Position numbers and translations under genes: made by a program
Origin: Chitinophaga terrae (ex Kim and Jung 2007)
GTDB lineage: Bacteria; Bacteroidota; Bacteroidia; Chitinophagales; Chitinophagaceae
Direction: 5' to 3'
Assembly (NCBI RefSeq): GCF_900107795.1
Contig: NZ_FNRL01000001.1
Coordinates: 244,544-308,543, forward strand
DNA length: 64,000 nt
The notes under the pieces: model-generated
What the model was told of the DNA's origin: nothing
The model's input: the letters and a program-made list of their open reading frames with translations, nothing else
Databases searched by the model: none
Part shown: in pieces, positions 52,293 through 62,401 of the stretch
Layout: each line of letters opens with the position of its first letter
Position numbering within the stretch: the stretch's first letter is position 1

Positions 52293-53638
52293 ATGCGTAC
52301 ACATTCCGTGAATGAAGAAAAGACTACAGACAAACCGATTCCTGCTTTTAAAGATGCCCTGAAGTTCTGGTTCAAGCTGGGCTGGATCAGCTTCGGAGGT
52401 ACAACCGGGCATATTTCCATTATGCACGATTACCTGGTAGAGAAACGGAAATGGATCAGCAACGGGAAATTCCTCCAGGCGTTGAACAGTTGCATGATAT
52501 TGCCCGGGCCGGAAGCCCAGCAGTTAGCTATTTATATCGGCTGGAAATTGCATGGCAGGAAAGGCGGGGTCGCCGCCGGCGCACTTTTCGTTTTGCCTTC
52601 CATGTTCATTCTTCTTATCCTTAGTATAATTATGTTATTTATGGTAATCAGCCTGTGCTGATAAGCATTTTTGACGGGCTGAAACCCAGCGTGCTGGCCA
52701 TTATACTGGTAGCTACCTATAAAGTAGGAAAGAAAGCCTTGCATAGCAGCGTTCATTACTTCGTTGCATTGATGACGTTTGCTCTCTCCTATTTCCTGCA
52801 TGTAGCCATGCCGCTGGTGATCCTTGGCATCATTGTGCTGTCGGTAATTATGGATAAACTATTCCCCAGGCTGGCAGGCATCGCAAAAAGCGGGATAGCA
52901 AAACCCGACAGGCAGGAAGAAAGTGAATATGTGATCAATCTTCGTCAGGAAGAAAAACCATTAAGCAGGAAAACCATCGTGAAAACATTAGCCGGCTTCT
53001 TCGCCTTATGGGCAATCCCGCTGTTATTATTGATATTATAGGGGAAGGACAGCGATTTCTGGTCGTCGATGGTCTTTTTCTTCACCCAAACTGCCTGTAT
53101 CACTATTGGGGGTTCCTATACAGTTATCCCCTATGTGGCACAACTGGTAGTTGCAAAGTTCATGTGGCTTTCCAGGTTACAGATGCTGGACGGATTTGCG
53201 TTAGCCGAAACCACACCGGGACCGTTGATCATTGTGCTGTCGTTCGTAGGTTTTATGGCTGCCTACAATCACTTCAGCCATTCTATAGCCCTGGGCGTAA
53301 CAGGATTATTGGCCACTACTTATTATACCTTTCTTCCTAATTTCCTTTTCATATTCTTAGGCGCACCGTTGGCCGACCGGTATAAAGATCATCACCTGGT
53401 TCAAACTACCTTATCGCTGGTTACTGCAGCAGTGGTAGGCGTTATCCTGAACCTGACCTTCTTCCTTGGCCGCAGTATTATTTTCCCCGGCGCCGTTAGT
53501 TTATCGCAGGTCGATTATGTAGCCGTAACCTGGGTATTGTTTGTATTGATATTGTTGCTGAGATACAACACCAATGTGCTGTACCTGGTGTTAATGAGCA
53601 TGGTGTTCGGGTTGAGCAGGTACTGGTTGCATATCTGA
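52293..53638 (+). pseudogene. chrA: Chromate transporter ChrA, broken
   Basis: Full-length chrA sequence in pieces. Frame one (FWFKLGWISFGGTTGHISIM, NSCMILPGPEAQQLAIYIGW) is lost by a one-base deletion near 52635, after which the conserved IYGNQPVLISIFDGLKPSVL continues in the other frame. That frame is stopped by an in-frame TAG at 53039-53041 (IPLLLLIL*GKDSDFWSSM) and then runs to 53638 with FTQTACITIGGSYTVIPYVA and LAETTPGPLI. Two independent lesions make inactivation likely, unless the sequence has errors. ChrA exports chromate. Confidence 0.85.
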
Positions 53639-53768
53639 CAGGTTGTTTATACAGGGAAAGAAGGTACAGTAAATAAATCTGTATGGCTATTGTTATCCCT
53701 ACTTACGGCAACGGATGTACGCCAGCGTCGCATACGGCTGCGTCGGCTAACAGAGGAATTTGTACTGA

Positions 53769-54404
53769 ATGGCTTTACGCTTTTTACCGTACCTTCGGCA
53801 GAATTGCATACAACGAATGGAACACTTAGGAACTTCGCCATTATCAGACCATCTCAAACTCTACACCCAATCAGCCCATCAGCAGCTCGAGAAAAAACTT
53901 GTCATGAACATGAAACAGATCACGACAACTGCCGGCTATATAAAGTTACTGGGTTTGTTCTACACCTATTATCACATACTGGAAAAGAATTTGCAGCCAC
54001 ATCTCAATATTCCGGATGCCGGAGAAAGAAGAAAAGCTGACGCCATTATAGCAGATATCAAAGCCCTGGGGGGCGAATTACCTGGCAGACCGCACGACGT
54101 GCCTCAACCCGTGGTAAGCAATTATGCCCAGGCATTAGGAGCAGCATATGTACTGGAAGGCTCTACGCTGGGTGGAATAATAATTGCAAAAATGATCAGC
54201 AAGCAACTAGGAATTCCCGCTGCAACAGGCTTTTCCTTTTTCAATGGCTATGGAGATGCGACAGTAGAGATGTGGAATAAATTCCGCAATTTCTTGAATG
54301 CCTTGCCAACTGCGCAACATTTTGCGGCGGCTGAAGCAGCAAAAAACACTTTTTTAACTTTTAACGAATGGGCCACAACATATGAGTCAGTATTCGAAGT
54401 ATGA
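53769..54404 (+). CDS. bphO: Biliverdin-producing heme oxygenase
   Basis: A 211-aa heme oxygenase-like protein (BphO type) that opens heme to biliverdin, the chromophore of the next gene's product. The proximal heme His is probably His37 (LSDHLKLYTQSAHQQLEKKL), and the distal helix has GAAYVLEGSTLGGIIIAKMI. Family similarity begins near residue 24, so the ATG at 53817 (MEHLGTSPLSDHL) is an alternative start. The stop lies 23 nt inside the phytochrome gene, showing translational coupling. Confidence 0.9.
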   Translation: MALRFLPYLRQNCIQRMEHLGTSPLSDHLKLYTQSAHQQLEKKLVMNMKQITTTAGYIKLLGLFYTYYHILEKNLQPHLNIPDAGERRKADAIIADIKALGGELPGRPHDVPQPVVSNYAQALGAAYVLEGSTLGGIIIAKMISKQLGIPAATGFSFFNGYGDATVEMWNKFRNFLNALPTAQHFAAAEAAKNTFLTFNEWATTYESVFEV

Positions 54405-55890
54405 TTCCGAGTTTTGCGGTAATATACCAATCCATATCATTAATACTATCCAGGCATACGGCGTACTAGTAGTGACCGATCATTCACTTATTATACAACA
54501 GGTAAGTGAAAACATTTCCGGGGTTGTGGACCATGACTTTAAAACCGTGATAGAACAGCCATTGTCGGCGATTTTCGGAACGGAGCTGGAGGAACAGGTA
54601 AAAAATTATATAGCCAATAACCAACAGGAAACAATTACTACTTCCTGGAACGGTCATTATATCATCGTCCATTTCAAACCTGAACTGGTATTGCTGGAAA
54701 TTGAGATCGAGCGTTCCGCCAGCGAACCGGCAACCTTTACCAACCAGTTCAGGAAAATACAATCCTCTATCCGGAAAATTGAATCGGCGCAGGATATCGA
54801 CGCCGTTTGCACGACTGCAGCTAAAGAATTGAAGGCTGTCAGCGGGTTCGATAAAGTGATGATCTATGCCTTTGATAAAGACTGGAACGGTCATGTACTT
54901 GCTGAAGCGCGGGAACCGGGTATGGAAACCTATCTCGGTTTCACCTTCCCTGCCTCCGATATCCCTAAACCCGCCAGGGATATCTATAAGAACAGTGCTT
55001 ACAGGTTTATCCCCGACCGGGATTTTGAACCTGTAAAACTCTATCCTGTCATCAACCCGGTTACACATGGCTTCCTTGATATTTCCGATTGCAATGTGAG
55101 AGCAGTGGCTGCCGTGCATGTGGAATACCTGAAAAACATGAAAGTGGCCGCCTCCATGTCGGTAAGGCTGCTCAATAAAGGAGAACTATGGGGATTGATA
55201 GCCTGTCATCATACCACTCCCAAATCAATAGGCCATGAGCTGGGCGCAACAATGGAACTTTTGTCGACCATCCTTGCCGCCAGGATCAGTTCCCTGGAAT
55301 TGAAATCCTATCACGATTTCAACAGCAGGCTTAACTCGCTGTACACACAGATCATTGAAAATATATATACGCAGAACAGCCTGGTAAAAGGCTTGTCAGA
55401 AGGCGCCAGGCATCCGCTGCTGATGGACCTGGTGCATGCCAGCGGCATGACCCTACTGCTGAACAAGGAAGAGGTGCATTTCGGCGAAGTACCAGAACCC
55501 GCACAACTGGAAGACCTCCTGCTATGGCTGCAGTTAAAAGATCCCAAAAGGGTCTTTCATACCAATTCGCTAGGCGCACAATACGACAACATAGGCGATA
55601 TGGAAACATTGGCCAGCGGCCTGCTGATCATTCCAATCCAATCGCAGCAGGATGAATACATCCTTCTATACAGGAAGGAAGTTATCCAAACCACAAACTG
55701 GGGCGGGAACCCGGAAGAGAGGATCTTCTTTGATAAAGACCCCCAGATATATCATCCCCGCCATTCTTTTAAACTATGGCAGGAGCATGTAAAAGGACAA
55801 TCGCTTCCCTGGCAGCAGGAAGAAGTACAGACCATGGAAAACCTGAGAAGTTTCATCTTTGAATTTCTCTCGGTTGGCCCCTTAAATTAA
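54382..55890 (+). CDS. bphP: Kinase-less bacteriophytochrome photosensory module
   Basis: A 502-aa PAS-GAF-PHY photosensor. The biliverdin-binding Cys is Cys12 (SEFCGNIPIHIINTIQAYG). The GAF domain has the pigment-pocket motif FPASDIPKPARDIY and CNVRAVAAVHVEYLKNM, SVRLLNKGELWGLIACHH. The PHY region follows with LEDLLLWLQ and ends near residue 500 with no histidine kinase, so output must pass to another protein, most simply the hybrid kinase encoded 4 nt downstream. It senses red/far-red light. Confidence 0.93.
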   Translation: MSQYSKYDSEFCGNIPIHIINTIQAYGVLVVTDHSLIIQQVSENISGVVDHDFKTVIEQPLSAIFGTELEEQVKNYIANNQQETITTSWNGHYIIVHFKPELVLLEIEIERSASEPATFTNQFRKIQSSIRKIESAQDIDAVCTTAAKELKAVSGFDKVMIYAFDKDWNGHVLAEAREPGMETYLGFTFPASDIPKPARDIYKNSAYRFIPDRDFEPVKLYPVINPVTHGFLDISDCNVRAVAAVHVEYLKNMKVAASMSVRLLNKGELWGLIACHHTTPKSIGHELGATMELLSTILAARISSLELKSYHDFNSRLNSLYTQIIENIYTQNSLVKGLSEGARHPLLMDLVHASGMTLLLNKEEVHFGEVPEPAQLEDLLLWLQLKDPKRVFHTNSLGAQYDNIGDMETLASGLLIIPIQSQQDEYILLYRKEVIQTTNWGGNPEERIFFDKDPQIYHPRHSFKLWQEHVKGQSLPWQQEEVQTMENLRSFIFEFLSVGPLN

Positions 55891-55894
55891 TCGC

Positions 55895-58800
55895 ATGACC
55901 AAACCAATTAACCAGCATTACGTAGTTGCAATCGGAGCATCCGCCGGTGGTCTCGAAGCCATCCAGGAATTCTTTGATAATATGCCTAATGCTGAACAAC
56001 TTTCATTTGTGATCATCCAGCACCTGTCGCCCGACTTCCGCAGCCTGCTGGTAGAACTGGTAGCGAGGCATACCCATATGAAAGTAGTGGAAGCAGAACA
56101 CCAGCAACTGGTGCAGAAACAGCATATCTACGTCATACCGAACAATAAACAGATCAGGATAGAACACAGCAGGTTGATCCTCTCTGAGAAAACCCATGAA
56201 AAAGGGCCTAACAATGCGATAGATGTATTCCTTCACTCGCTGGCGGTAGACAAACGTCAACGGGCCATCGCAGTTGTGCTCTCCGGTACCGGCACCGACG
56301 GCACCCGGGGCATTGCCACTATCAAAGAATATGGAGGCCTGGCATTTGCCCAGGAACCTAAATCCGCCCGGTTCGACGGTATGCCCAACAGCGCTATTAG
56401 TTCCGGATGTATAGACGTTATCGCCCCGCCTTCCGAACTGGGTTCCGCAATTATTGAAGCCCTCAATAATACCAACAGCTCCAAAATGCTGCCCGAAGAA
56501 CCTGACGAAAAAGAATTGGCAACGATATTCAAGATCATTGCCAATGCGGAAGGACAGCATTTCCATTACTATAAAACGCCGACAATACTCAGGCGTGTCA
56601 GCAAACGAATGCAACAACTGCAGATCCGGGAACCGGCGAAATATATCGATTATCTTGCCGCGCACCCGGAAGAATCCAAAGCCCTGGCACATGACTTCCT
56701 GATCAGCGTTACCCGCTTTTTCAGGGATAAAGACGCTTTCAGCATACTGGAAACAAAAGTTTTACCCGAAATACTGGCGGAGAAAGAAACAGACGAACAA
56801 CTGAAAGTCTGGGTGGCCGCCTGCAGCACAGGCGAAGAGGCTTACTCTGTTGCCATCCTTATAGACAGGGTACTGGAAAGACAAAACAAAACGCTGGATG
56901 TTAAGATCTTTGCATCGGATATTGACGCCGCCAATCTTGAACTGGCCTTTTCAGGCGTCTATCCTCAAACCATCGTCAATGATGTACCAAAAGATATACT
57001 GCAAAACTATTTTACACAGAAAGGAAAATACTATACAGTAATACCAAGGATACGGAAACAGATCGTATTTGCCCGTCACGATATTACCAGGGATCCTCCT
57101 TTTATCAAGAACGATCTTATCACCTGCCGCAACATGCTCATATATATGAATCCTGTTCTGCAGGAAAAAGTATACAGCATGCTGCAATTTGCTGTGAATA
57201 AAGGCGGATACCTGTTCCTTGGCCCCAGCGAAAATCCTACGAGCGCCAAAGGCGTATTGCATACGATCAGCTCAAAATGGAAGATATACCGGAAGGAAGT
57301 AGACATACGACCCAGGATCAACATCTCTGAAAATCTTTCCTCCAACCTGAAAGCGGCCAAAGAAGATAATTCTTACAGTAAAAAATATTCAGAATCCAAG
57401 CACCAACGGGCGTTGTGGACGGATATCAGGCAATCGCTGCTGCAGGACCAGGGATTGATAGGGCTGTATATCGACCGGAACTTTGAAGTAAAGGAAACGA
57501 TCGGCAACTATGAGCGGGTGCTCACCTTGCCGCGCAAGATACTGAACCTGAACCTTAGCCGCATGCTGCCCCCAGGCGCCGGAATGGCGATCAGCAAGGC
57601 GATCAGGCATGCCTGGAAAACCAATAAAACAGAGCTGCTGCATAATATAGTGCTGGAAAAAGAAGATACTACCTACCTGTTGCAGATCGCCATTCACCCG
57701 GTTGTAGGAGAATCGGACCTGACGCTGGTAACCATTTTGCCAACTCCGGCCCCTGCCTCCCTCCAGGTAGTTACGCATAGCGAAGGCGCCGCCGACCCGG
57801 ATTATGTGAGCAACCTGGAAAACGAACTGAATGAAGTGAGGAATAACCTGCAGGAAGCAGTGGAAGACCTGGAAACGCTGAATGAAGAGCTGCAGAGTTC
57901 CAACGAAGAACTGCTGTCGTCCAACGAAGAACTTCAGAGCTCCAACGAGGAACTGCAATCCCTGAACGAAGAGCTTTATACGCTCAATACAGAGCACCAG
58001 CTTAAGATCAAGGAACTGGTAGAGCTGAACGACGACCTTAATAATTATTTCAGGAGTACCGATATTGCCCAGATCTTCCTGGACAGCGATTTCAATATCC
58101 GGAAATTCAACCCCGCTTCCGCCAGGATGATCAATTTCATCGAATCAGACCTGGGCCGCCCTATTGCGCATATCTCCAACAATATCAAATATGATAAGCT
58201 GATGGAGGATATCAACCACGTACAGCGTACCCGCAAGACGGTAGAAAAAGAAGTACAACTGCTGGAAGGTAAAAATATGCTGATGCGTATCCTTCCCTAC
58301 CTGACCCGCGATAATAAATATGCCGGCATTATTATCACCTTCGTGGATATTACCGTGGTCACCCATCTCAATAATATTATCAGGAGCGTGTTCAATGCCA
58401 GCCAGAGCGCCATCCTGGCACTGCAGTCGATCACCAACGAATCCGGGCAGATCGCCGATTTCAAGATCTCTACGCTTAACCGTACCGCCCTCGATTGGTT
58501 CAGCAAGGATAAAAAACCGCTGGAAGGCCAGCAACTGAAAGAGGTATTGCCGGAATTGCTGAAAGATGAACTGCTGCAGGAATACCAGCAGGTGATTGCG
58601 GAAGACAGGGTATTGCAAAGAGACCTGTACATGGTAGAGAAAAAAGCCTGGTATGAGATCAGTGGCGTGAAAATGCCGGGGGGCCTGGTCATTACCTTCA
58701 CAGATATCACCGATAAAAAACGTTCCCTGCAAAAGATCAGGCAGAACTACGCAGAACTGAACGAAGTGAAAGAACACCTGCGGGAACTGAATGCCGAGTT

Positions 58801-60370
58801 GGAGAACAAAGTAAGAGAACGGACCAGGGAACTGGCTTTCAGCGAAGAGCGATTCAGGCTGGTAGCCAAAGCTACCAACGATGCGCTGTGGGACTGGAAC
58901 CTGACCGATGACCAGATCTGGTGGAGCGAATCCTTCAATAAATTATTTGGTCATAGCACCGATAACATGACACGAAGGAAATGTATAGACCTGGTGCATC
59001 CCGACGACAAACAACTGCTTACCGCCAGCATCTATGGCGCTATTAACGAAGGGCGCAACCAATGGAGCCAGGAATACAGGATGAGAAAGGAAAACGGCGA
59101 ATATGCGCATGTATTGGACCGCGGGTATATACTCCATAACGAATTTGGGGTTCCCTACCGGATGCTGGGTTCGATGATGGACCTTACCGCCCTGAAAGAG
59201 GCGGAAAGTGCAGTAGCAACAAATATTGCAGAAAAAGAATTCCTTGCAGAGTCGATGCCGCTCACCGTCTGGACCGCCATTGAACCGGGGAAACTGGATT
59301 TTGTGAATACTCAATTCGAGCACTATACGAATATGAGCTTCGAAGAAGCGGTTGGCGAAGGATGGAAACGGGCCGTACACAAGGCGGATCTGCCGTTGTT
59401 GATGGAAATATGGAAATCGGCGGCCCTCGAAAAACATGATTTTACCTGCGAGATCAGGTTAGCGACCAGTTCGCCTACCTATCGCTGGAACCTGCTCAGG
59501 GCAAAGGCCAGGAAAGATGATGAAGACAATGTGTCGGGCTGGGTGATCACCATCATGGATATGCACGAGCAGAAAGTAATGAATGAAATACTGGAAGAAA
59601 AGGTAGCGGAAAGAACTCACCAGTTGCAGGAGATCAATGAACGGTTGGAAGCCAGCAACAACGACCTGCAGCTTTTTGCTTCGGTAGCTTCGCACGACCT
59701 GCAGGAGCCGTTACGGAAGATCCATATGTTCTCCAAACTGGTCAGGGACCGGCACAAAGACGACCTGCCAGACACAACGGTTGTTTACCTGAATAAGATC
59801 ATGCAGTCGGTGAACCGGATGAAATCACTCATGCTGAATATCCTTAATTTCTCGAAGCTGACCGCCAACAGGGGCGGCACTGAATGTGTTAACCTGAAAG
59901 ATATTATAGAAGAAGTGAAAGAAGATTTTGAAATGCTGATCTCGGAAAAAAATGCGCATATAATAGTTGGGGAGATGCCTGCCCTGATGGTTAACCGTTC
60001 GCAGATGCAGCAGGTATTTCAAAACCTGATCGGGAATTCATTGAAATTCACCCATAAAGATAATGACCCGGTAATCAATATCACAGCTACCAGGATAACG
60101 GAAAAATCGTTTGACGCACCTTCGTCGCCCGACGGCCGCTGGTATAAAATATCTGTTTCCGATAACGGGATAGGCTTTGAACAACAGTTTAAAAACAAGA
60201 TCTTTGACCTGTTCTTGCGGCTGAATTCAAAAGACCAGTATGAAGGGACCGGCATTGGTCTGGCTATTATTAAAAAAATTGTTGAAAATCACCAGGGATT
60301 GATCACTGCAGAAAGTACAATGGGAAAAGGTGCAACATTTCATATAATTTTGCCGACAGAACAGGAATAA
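55895..60370 (+). CDS. CheB-CheR-PAS hybrid sensor histidine kinase
   Basis: A 1491-aa cytoplasmic fusion. The CheB methylesterase domain (1-190) has Ser16 (GASAGG), His44 (IIQHLSPD) and SGTGTDGTRG. CheR follows (about 215-480, FLISVTRFFRDKD, WVAACSTGEEAYSVAILIDR, CRNMLIYM). A coiled coil of heptads (LNEELQSSNEELLSSNEELQ, ...) leads to PAS domains and the kinase core with His1267 (SHDLQEPLRKI), NLIGNSLKF, DNGIGF and GTGIGL. No receiver is fused; the response regulator is the next gene. The kinase is expected to take input from the phytochrome. Such CheBR-kinase fusions are non-chemotactic signalling proteins in many bacteria. Confidence 0.93.
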   Translation: MTKPINQHYVVAIGASAGGLEAIQEFFDNMPNAEQLSFVIIQHLSPDFRSLLVELVARHTHMKVVEAEHQQLVQKQHIYVIPNNKQIRIEHSRLILSEKTHEKGPNNAIDVFLHSLAVDKRQRAIAVVLSGTGTDGTRGIATIKEYGGLAFAQEPKSARFDGMPNSAISSGCIDVIAPPSELGSAIIEALNNTNSSKMLPEEPDEKELATIFKIIANAEGQHFHYYKTPTILRRVSKRMQQLQIREPAKYIDYLAAHPEESKALAHDFLISVTRFFRDKDAFSILETKVLPEILAEKETDEQLKVWVAACSTGEEAYSVAILIDRVLERQNKTLDVKIFASDIDAANLELAFSGVYPQTIVNDVPKDILQNYFTQKGKYYTVIPRIRKQIVFARHDITRDPPFIKNDLITCRNMLIYMNPVLQEKVYSMLQFAVNKGGYLFLGPSENPTSAKGVLHTISSKWKIYRKEVDIRPRINISENLSSNLKAAKEDNSYSKKYSESKHQRALWTDIRQSLLQDQGLIGLYIDRNFEVKETIGNYERVLTLPRKILNLNLSRMLPPGAGMAISKAIRHAWKTNKTELLHNIVLEKEDTTYLLQIAIHPVVGESDLTLVTILPTPAPASLQVVTHSEGAADPDYVSNLENELNEVRNNLQEAVEDLETLNEELQSSNEELLSSNEELQSSNEELQSLNEELYTLNTEHQLKIKELVELNDDLNNYFRSTDIAQIFLDSDFNIRKFNPASARMINFIESDLGRPIAHISNNIKYDKLMEDINHVQRTRKTVEKEVQLLEGKNMLMRILPYLTRDNKYAGIIITFVDITVVTHLNNIIRSVFNASQSAILALQSITNESGQIADFKISTLNRTALDWFSKDKKPLEGQQLKEVLPELLKDELLQEYQQVIAEDRVLQRDLYMVEKKAWYEISGVKMPGGLVITFTDITDKKRSLQKIRQNYAELNEVKEHLRELNAELENKVRERTRELAFSEERFRLVAKATNDALWDWNLTDDQIWWSESFNKLFGHSTDNMTRRKCIDLVHPDDKQLLTASIYGAINEGRNQWSQEYRMRKENGEYAHVLDRGYILHNEFGVPYRMLGSMMDLTALKEAESAVATNIAEKEFLAESMPLTVWTAIEPGKLDFVNTQFEHYTNMSFEEAVGEGWKRAVHKADLPLLMEIWKSAALEKHDFTCEIRLATSSPTYRWNLLRAKARKDDEDNVSGWVITIMDMHEQKVMNEILEEKVAERTHQLQEINERLEASNNDLQLFASVASHDLQEPLRKIHMFSKLVRDRHKDDLPDTTVVYLNKIMQSVNRMKSLMLNILNFSKLTANRGGTECVNLKDIIEEVKEDFEMLISEKNAHIIVGEMPALMVNRSQMQQVFQNLIGNSLKFTHKDNDPVINITATRITEKSFDAPSSPDGRWYKISVSDNGIGFEQQFKNKIFDLFLRLNSKDQYEGTGIGLAIIKKIVENHQGLITAESTMGKGATFHIILPTEQE

Positions 60371-60375
60371 TAGTT

Positions 60376-60804
60376 ATGATAACACTAAAAAAGATTCTGC
60401 TAGCAGAAGACGATGAAGACGATAGGATGATCTTTGAGGAGATCGTACAACACTACCAGGAAGAGCGGGAGTTTTCCTTTCATGCAGTAGAAAACGGCTC
60501 ACTCCTGATCCAGTTATTGAACCAGCAGCTGAAGACCGATCCTGCGGTACTCCCCAATTTACTGGTACTGGATCAGAACATGCCGCAAATGAACGGGCAG
60601 GAGGCGCTGAAAGTGATTAAAGGGCATCCGCAGTTCAGGAAAATTCCTGTTGTGATATTCTCTACGTATAACGATAGCCGTTTAGCCAACGAATGCCTGA
60701 ACCTTGGAGCTGCGCTGACTATTACCAAACCCGATTCTTATGAAGGATTCCAGAGAGTGATAGGCGACCTGATAAATGAATTTCTTTTCCCGGAAAAAGA
60801 GTAA
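60376..60804 (+). CDS. Single-domain response regulator of the phytochrome operon
   Basis: A 142-aa receiver domain (Rcp-like). Acidic pocket AEDDEDD (11-16), phosphoacceptor Asp66 (LLVLDQNMPQMNG), Thr/Ser switch in FSTYND and Lys in TKPDSYEG. No output domain is attached, so it probably works by protein contact or as a phosphate sink. It lies 5 nt after the hybrid kinase and ends the light-sensing operon. Confidence 0.93.
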   Translation: MITLKKILLAEDDEDDRMIFEEIVQHYQEEREFSFHAVENGSLLIQLLNQQLKTDPAVLPNLLVLDQNMPQMNGQEALKVIKGHPQFRKIPVVIFSTYNDSRLANECLNLGAALTITKPDSYEGFQRVIGDLINEFLFPEKE

Positions 60805-60966
60805 CCCGGCCGGCGACCTGGCAACTTGATAAAATTTGCCAGCAACATTTCTAACTATTTATTTTTTTCTTTTCATTACCAGACCGGGATCCGGATAATT
60901 ACCCTATATGCCGGGCTTGCAATACTCCTGCATTTCGTTAATTTTTCCGTCCTATTCTGTGCAATC

Positions 60967-61671
60967 ATGAAAGCAATCAATTTTATGAGGGCCTGCTTCT
61001 TTGCAGGCCTGTTTTTATCTCAACAAGCCGCCGCCCAGCAATCCCGCTTCTCCCTGGGCCTCCGGGCAGGATTAAACCTTTCTAACGCCAACGAAACGAT
61101 AGATTACCTGGACGGAAAGATCGGTCCAAAGTTGGGCTACCAGGGAGGCGTAACCGTCGAATACCAGTTGTATAAGCGCCTTTGCCTGCAGTCGGGCATC
61201 CTTGTAACAGCGAAAGGCACTAAACATAGAGGTACCGACCTGTGGATAGGAGGAAGCAACGCGCCCACCACCACCTGGGTCAGAACTACCAACCTTGTAT
61301 ATGCACAGGCGCCCCTGAGAATTGCCTATAAATTCCCTGTGGCAAGCCAAATAGATATCTTTGTAAATGCAGGCGGATACTACGCGCTTGGCATAGCTGG
61401 GAAAGTAGTATGGAAAGGCAAAACGAACCGGGAGGAAATTCCCGACAAAACGACCAAATTCGACAGCTTCGGGGATGAAAGGGGAAGTTTTTCGAAAACG
61501 GATGCAGGGCTGGGATTCGGAGTAGGCGCCACCTACAGGAGGTTCTCCCTGGGCCTGGATTATGAACAGGGATTAGTGGATATCGGGGCGCTAAAGGATG
61601 CCGCCACTACCAACCATCGTTCTTACAAAAACTACAATTTCGCGCTGGTACTGGGTTATCGCCTGAAATAA
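60967..61671 (+). CDS. PorT-like outer-membrane beta-barrel protein
   Basis: A 234-aa outer-membrane protein from the ATG at 60967, with a signal peptide (CFFAGLFLSQQAAAQ). The mature part has the alternating beta-strands and aromatic ends of PorT/OmpW-type 8-stranded barrels (SLGLRAGLNLSNANETI, GYQGGVTVEYQLYKRLCLQS, FALVLGYRLK). An upstream in-frame stretch (60826-60966) does not look like part of the gene. The function is unknown; it is not in the phytochrome operon by spacing. Confidence 0.85.
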   Translation: MKAINFMRACFFAGLFLSQQAAAQQSRFSLGLRAGLNLSNANETIDYLDGKIGPKLGYQGGVTVEYQLYKRLCLQSGILVTAKGTKHRGTDLWIGGSNAPTTTWVRTTNLVYAQAPLRIAYKFPVASQIDIFVNAGGYYALGIAGKVVWKGKTNREEIPDKTTKFDSFGDERGSFSKTDAGLGFGVGATYRRFSLGLDYEQGLVDIGALKDAATTNHRSYKNYNFALVLGYRLK

Positions 61672-61672
61672 A

Positions 61673-61705
61673 TTTCTCCTCCGAAGCGCTGCTTTGGAGG
61701 AGAAA
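61673..61705. terminator. Bidirectional hairpin after the PorT-like gene
   Basis: A 14-bp stem with one wobble (TTTCTCCTCCGAAG / CTTTGGAGGAGAAA, loop CGCTG) starts at 61673, two bases after the stop. It sits between convergent genes and has only a short T-run, so termination strength is uncertain. Confidence 0.5.
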
Positions 61706-61746
61706 ATGACTTTATATCAAGGGATTTTCTCTCCTGCCTACAAACT

Positions 61747-62310
61747 TTAACGCTGCCCCTTTTTCTTAGGAACCACGGTATTCGCAGTTGCATTTTTCAG
61801 GTAAACTCCATTTACTTTGGTATCTGTTTTTTCCGTCAACTCCTCGTCAAAAGTGATCCTTCCCTTTTTTATCTCGTAAAACTTCGATGCAACGTAGTAC
61901 ATAGAATCAGCAGAGGGATAAACAGCGGTTTGCTCGCTTCCTCCAAATTCCATATTGCCATCATGATCGTAATCCTTTACGTCAGATGCAATAGCATATG
62001 CTACAGAATCGGCAATGGAATGATCTATATTGAAGACATACATCTTGTTCTTATTAGGCTTGTCTTCCACTTCCAGGAACAGGAATACGGTTCTCCCGTT
62101 CTCTATCAGTTTATTGCGCCTGCTGTTGTACACAATCGGGTCGGTCGGCAAAACAAATGTTTTATTACCATTCACAAAGATGTTACCCTTATAAATAGTG
62201 ATCAGTTGTTGCTGGCTGCTGGTATAGTGCAGTTCGTTTGGCTTTTTCTGGGCGAATGACGATAATCCTAAAGTCAGGCAAAGGCTGAGAGGAAGTAAGA
62301 AGCGTTTCAT
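61747..62310 (-). CDS. Exported protein with an EF-hand-like loop
   Basis: A 187-aa protein with a signal peptide (MKRFLLPLSLCLTLGLSSFAQ). The centre has DVKDYDHDGNMEFGG, which follows the DxDxDGxxxF pattern of a calcium-binding loop. The rest is beta-rich (YKGNIFVNGNKTFVLPTDPI, RTVFLFLEVEDKPNKNKMYV) and ends basic (VVPKKKGQR). No family is recognised. Calcium binding is an inference from the single loop. Confidence 0.7.
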   Translation of the reverse strand: MKRFLLPLSLCLTLGLSSFAQKKPNELHYTSSQQQLITIYKGNIFVNGNKTFVLPTDPIVYNSRRNKLIENGRTVFLFLEVEDKPNKNKMYVFNIDHSIADSVAYAIASDVKDYDHDGNMEFGGSEQTAVYPSADSMYYVASKFYEIKKGRITFDEELTEKTDTKVNGVYLKNATANTVVPKKKGQR

Positions 62311-62401
62311 AGTCTAATAATAATATCTGTCGAATTTATATAATTCTACCCGAATAACGGCCATCTATACTGTAAATTCGCATTTATCAACTCTTTGCTC
62401 A

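Noticed and set aside
53690..54040. 116-aa plus-strand frame overlapping the start of bphO
   Set aside because: It is out of frame with the conserved heme oxygenase and has no family features.
60826..60966. 47-residue extension before the PorT-like protein
   Set aside because: The true signal peptide begins at the ATG at 60967; the upstream part is non-conserved and would place a second hydrophobic segment before it.
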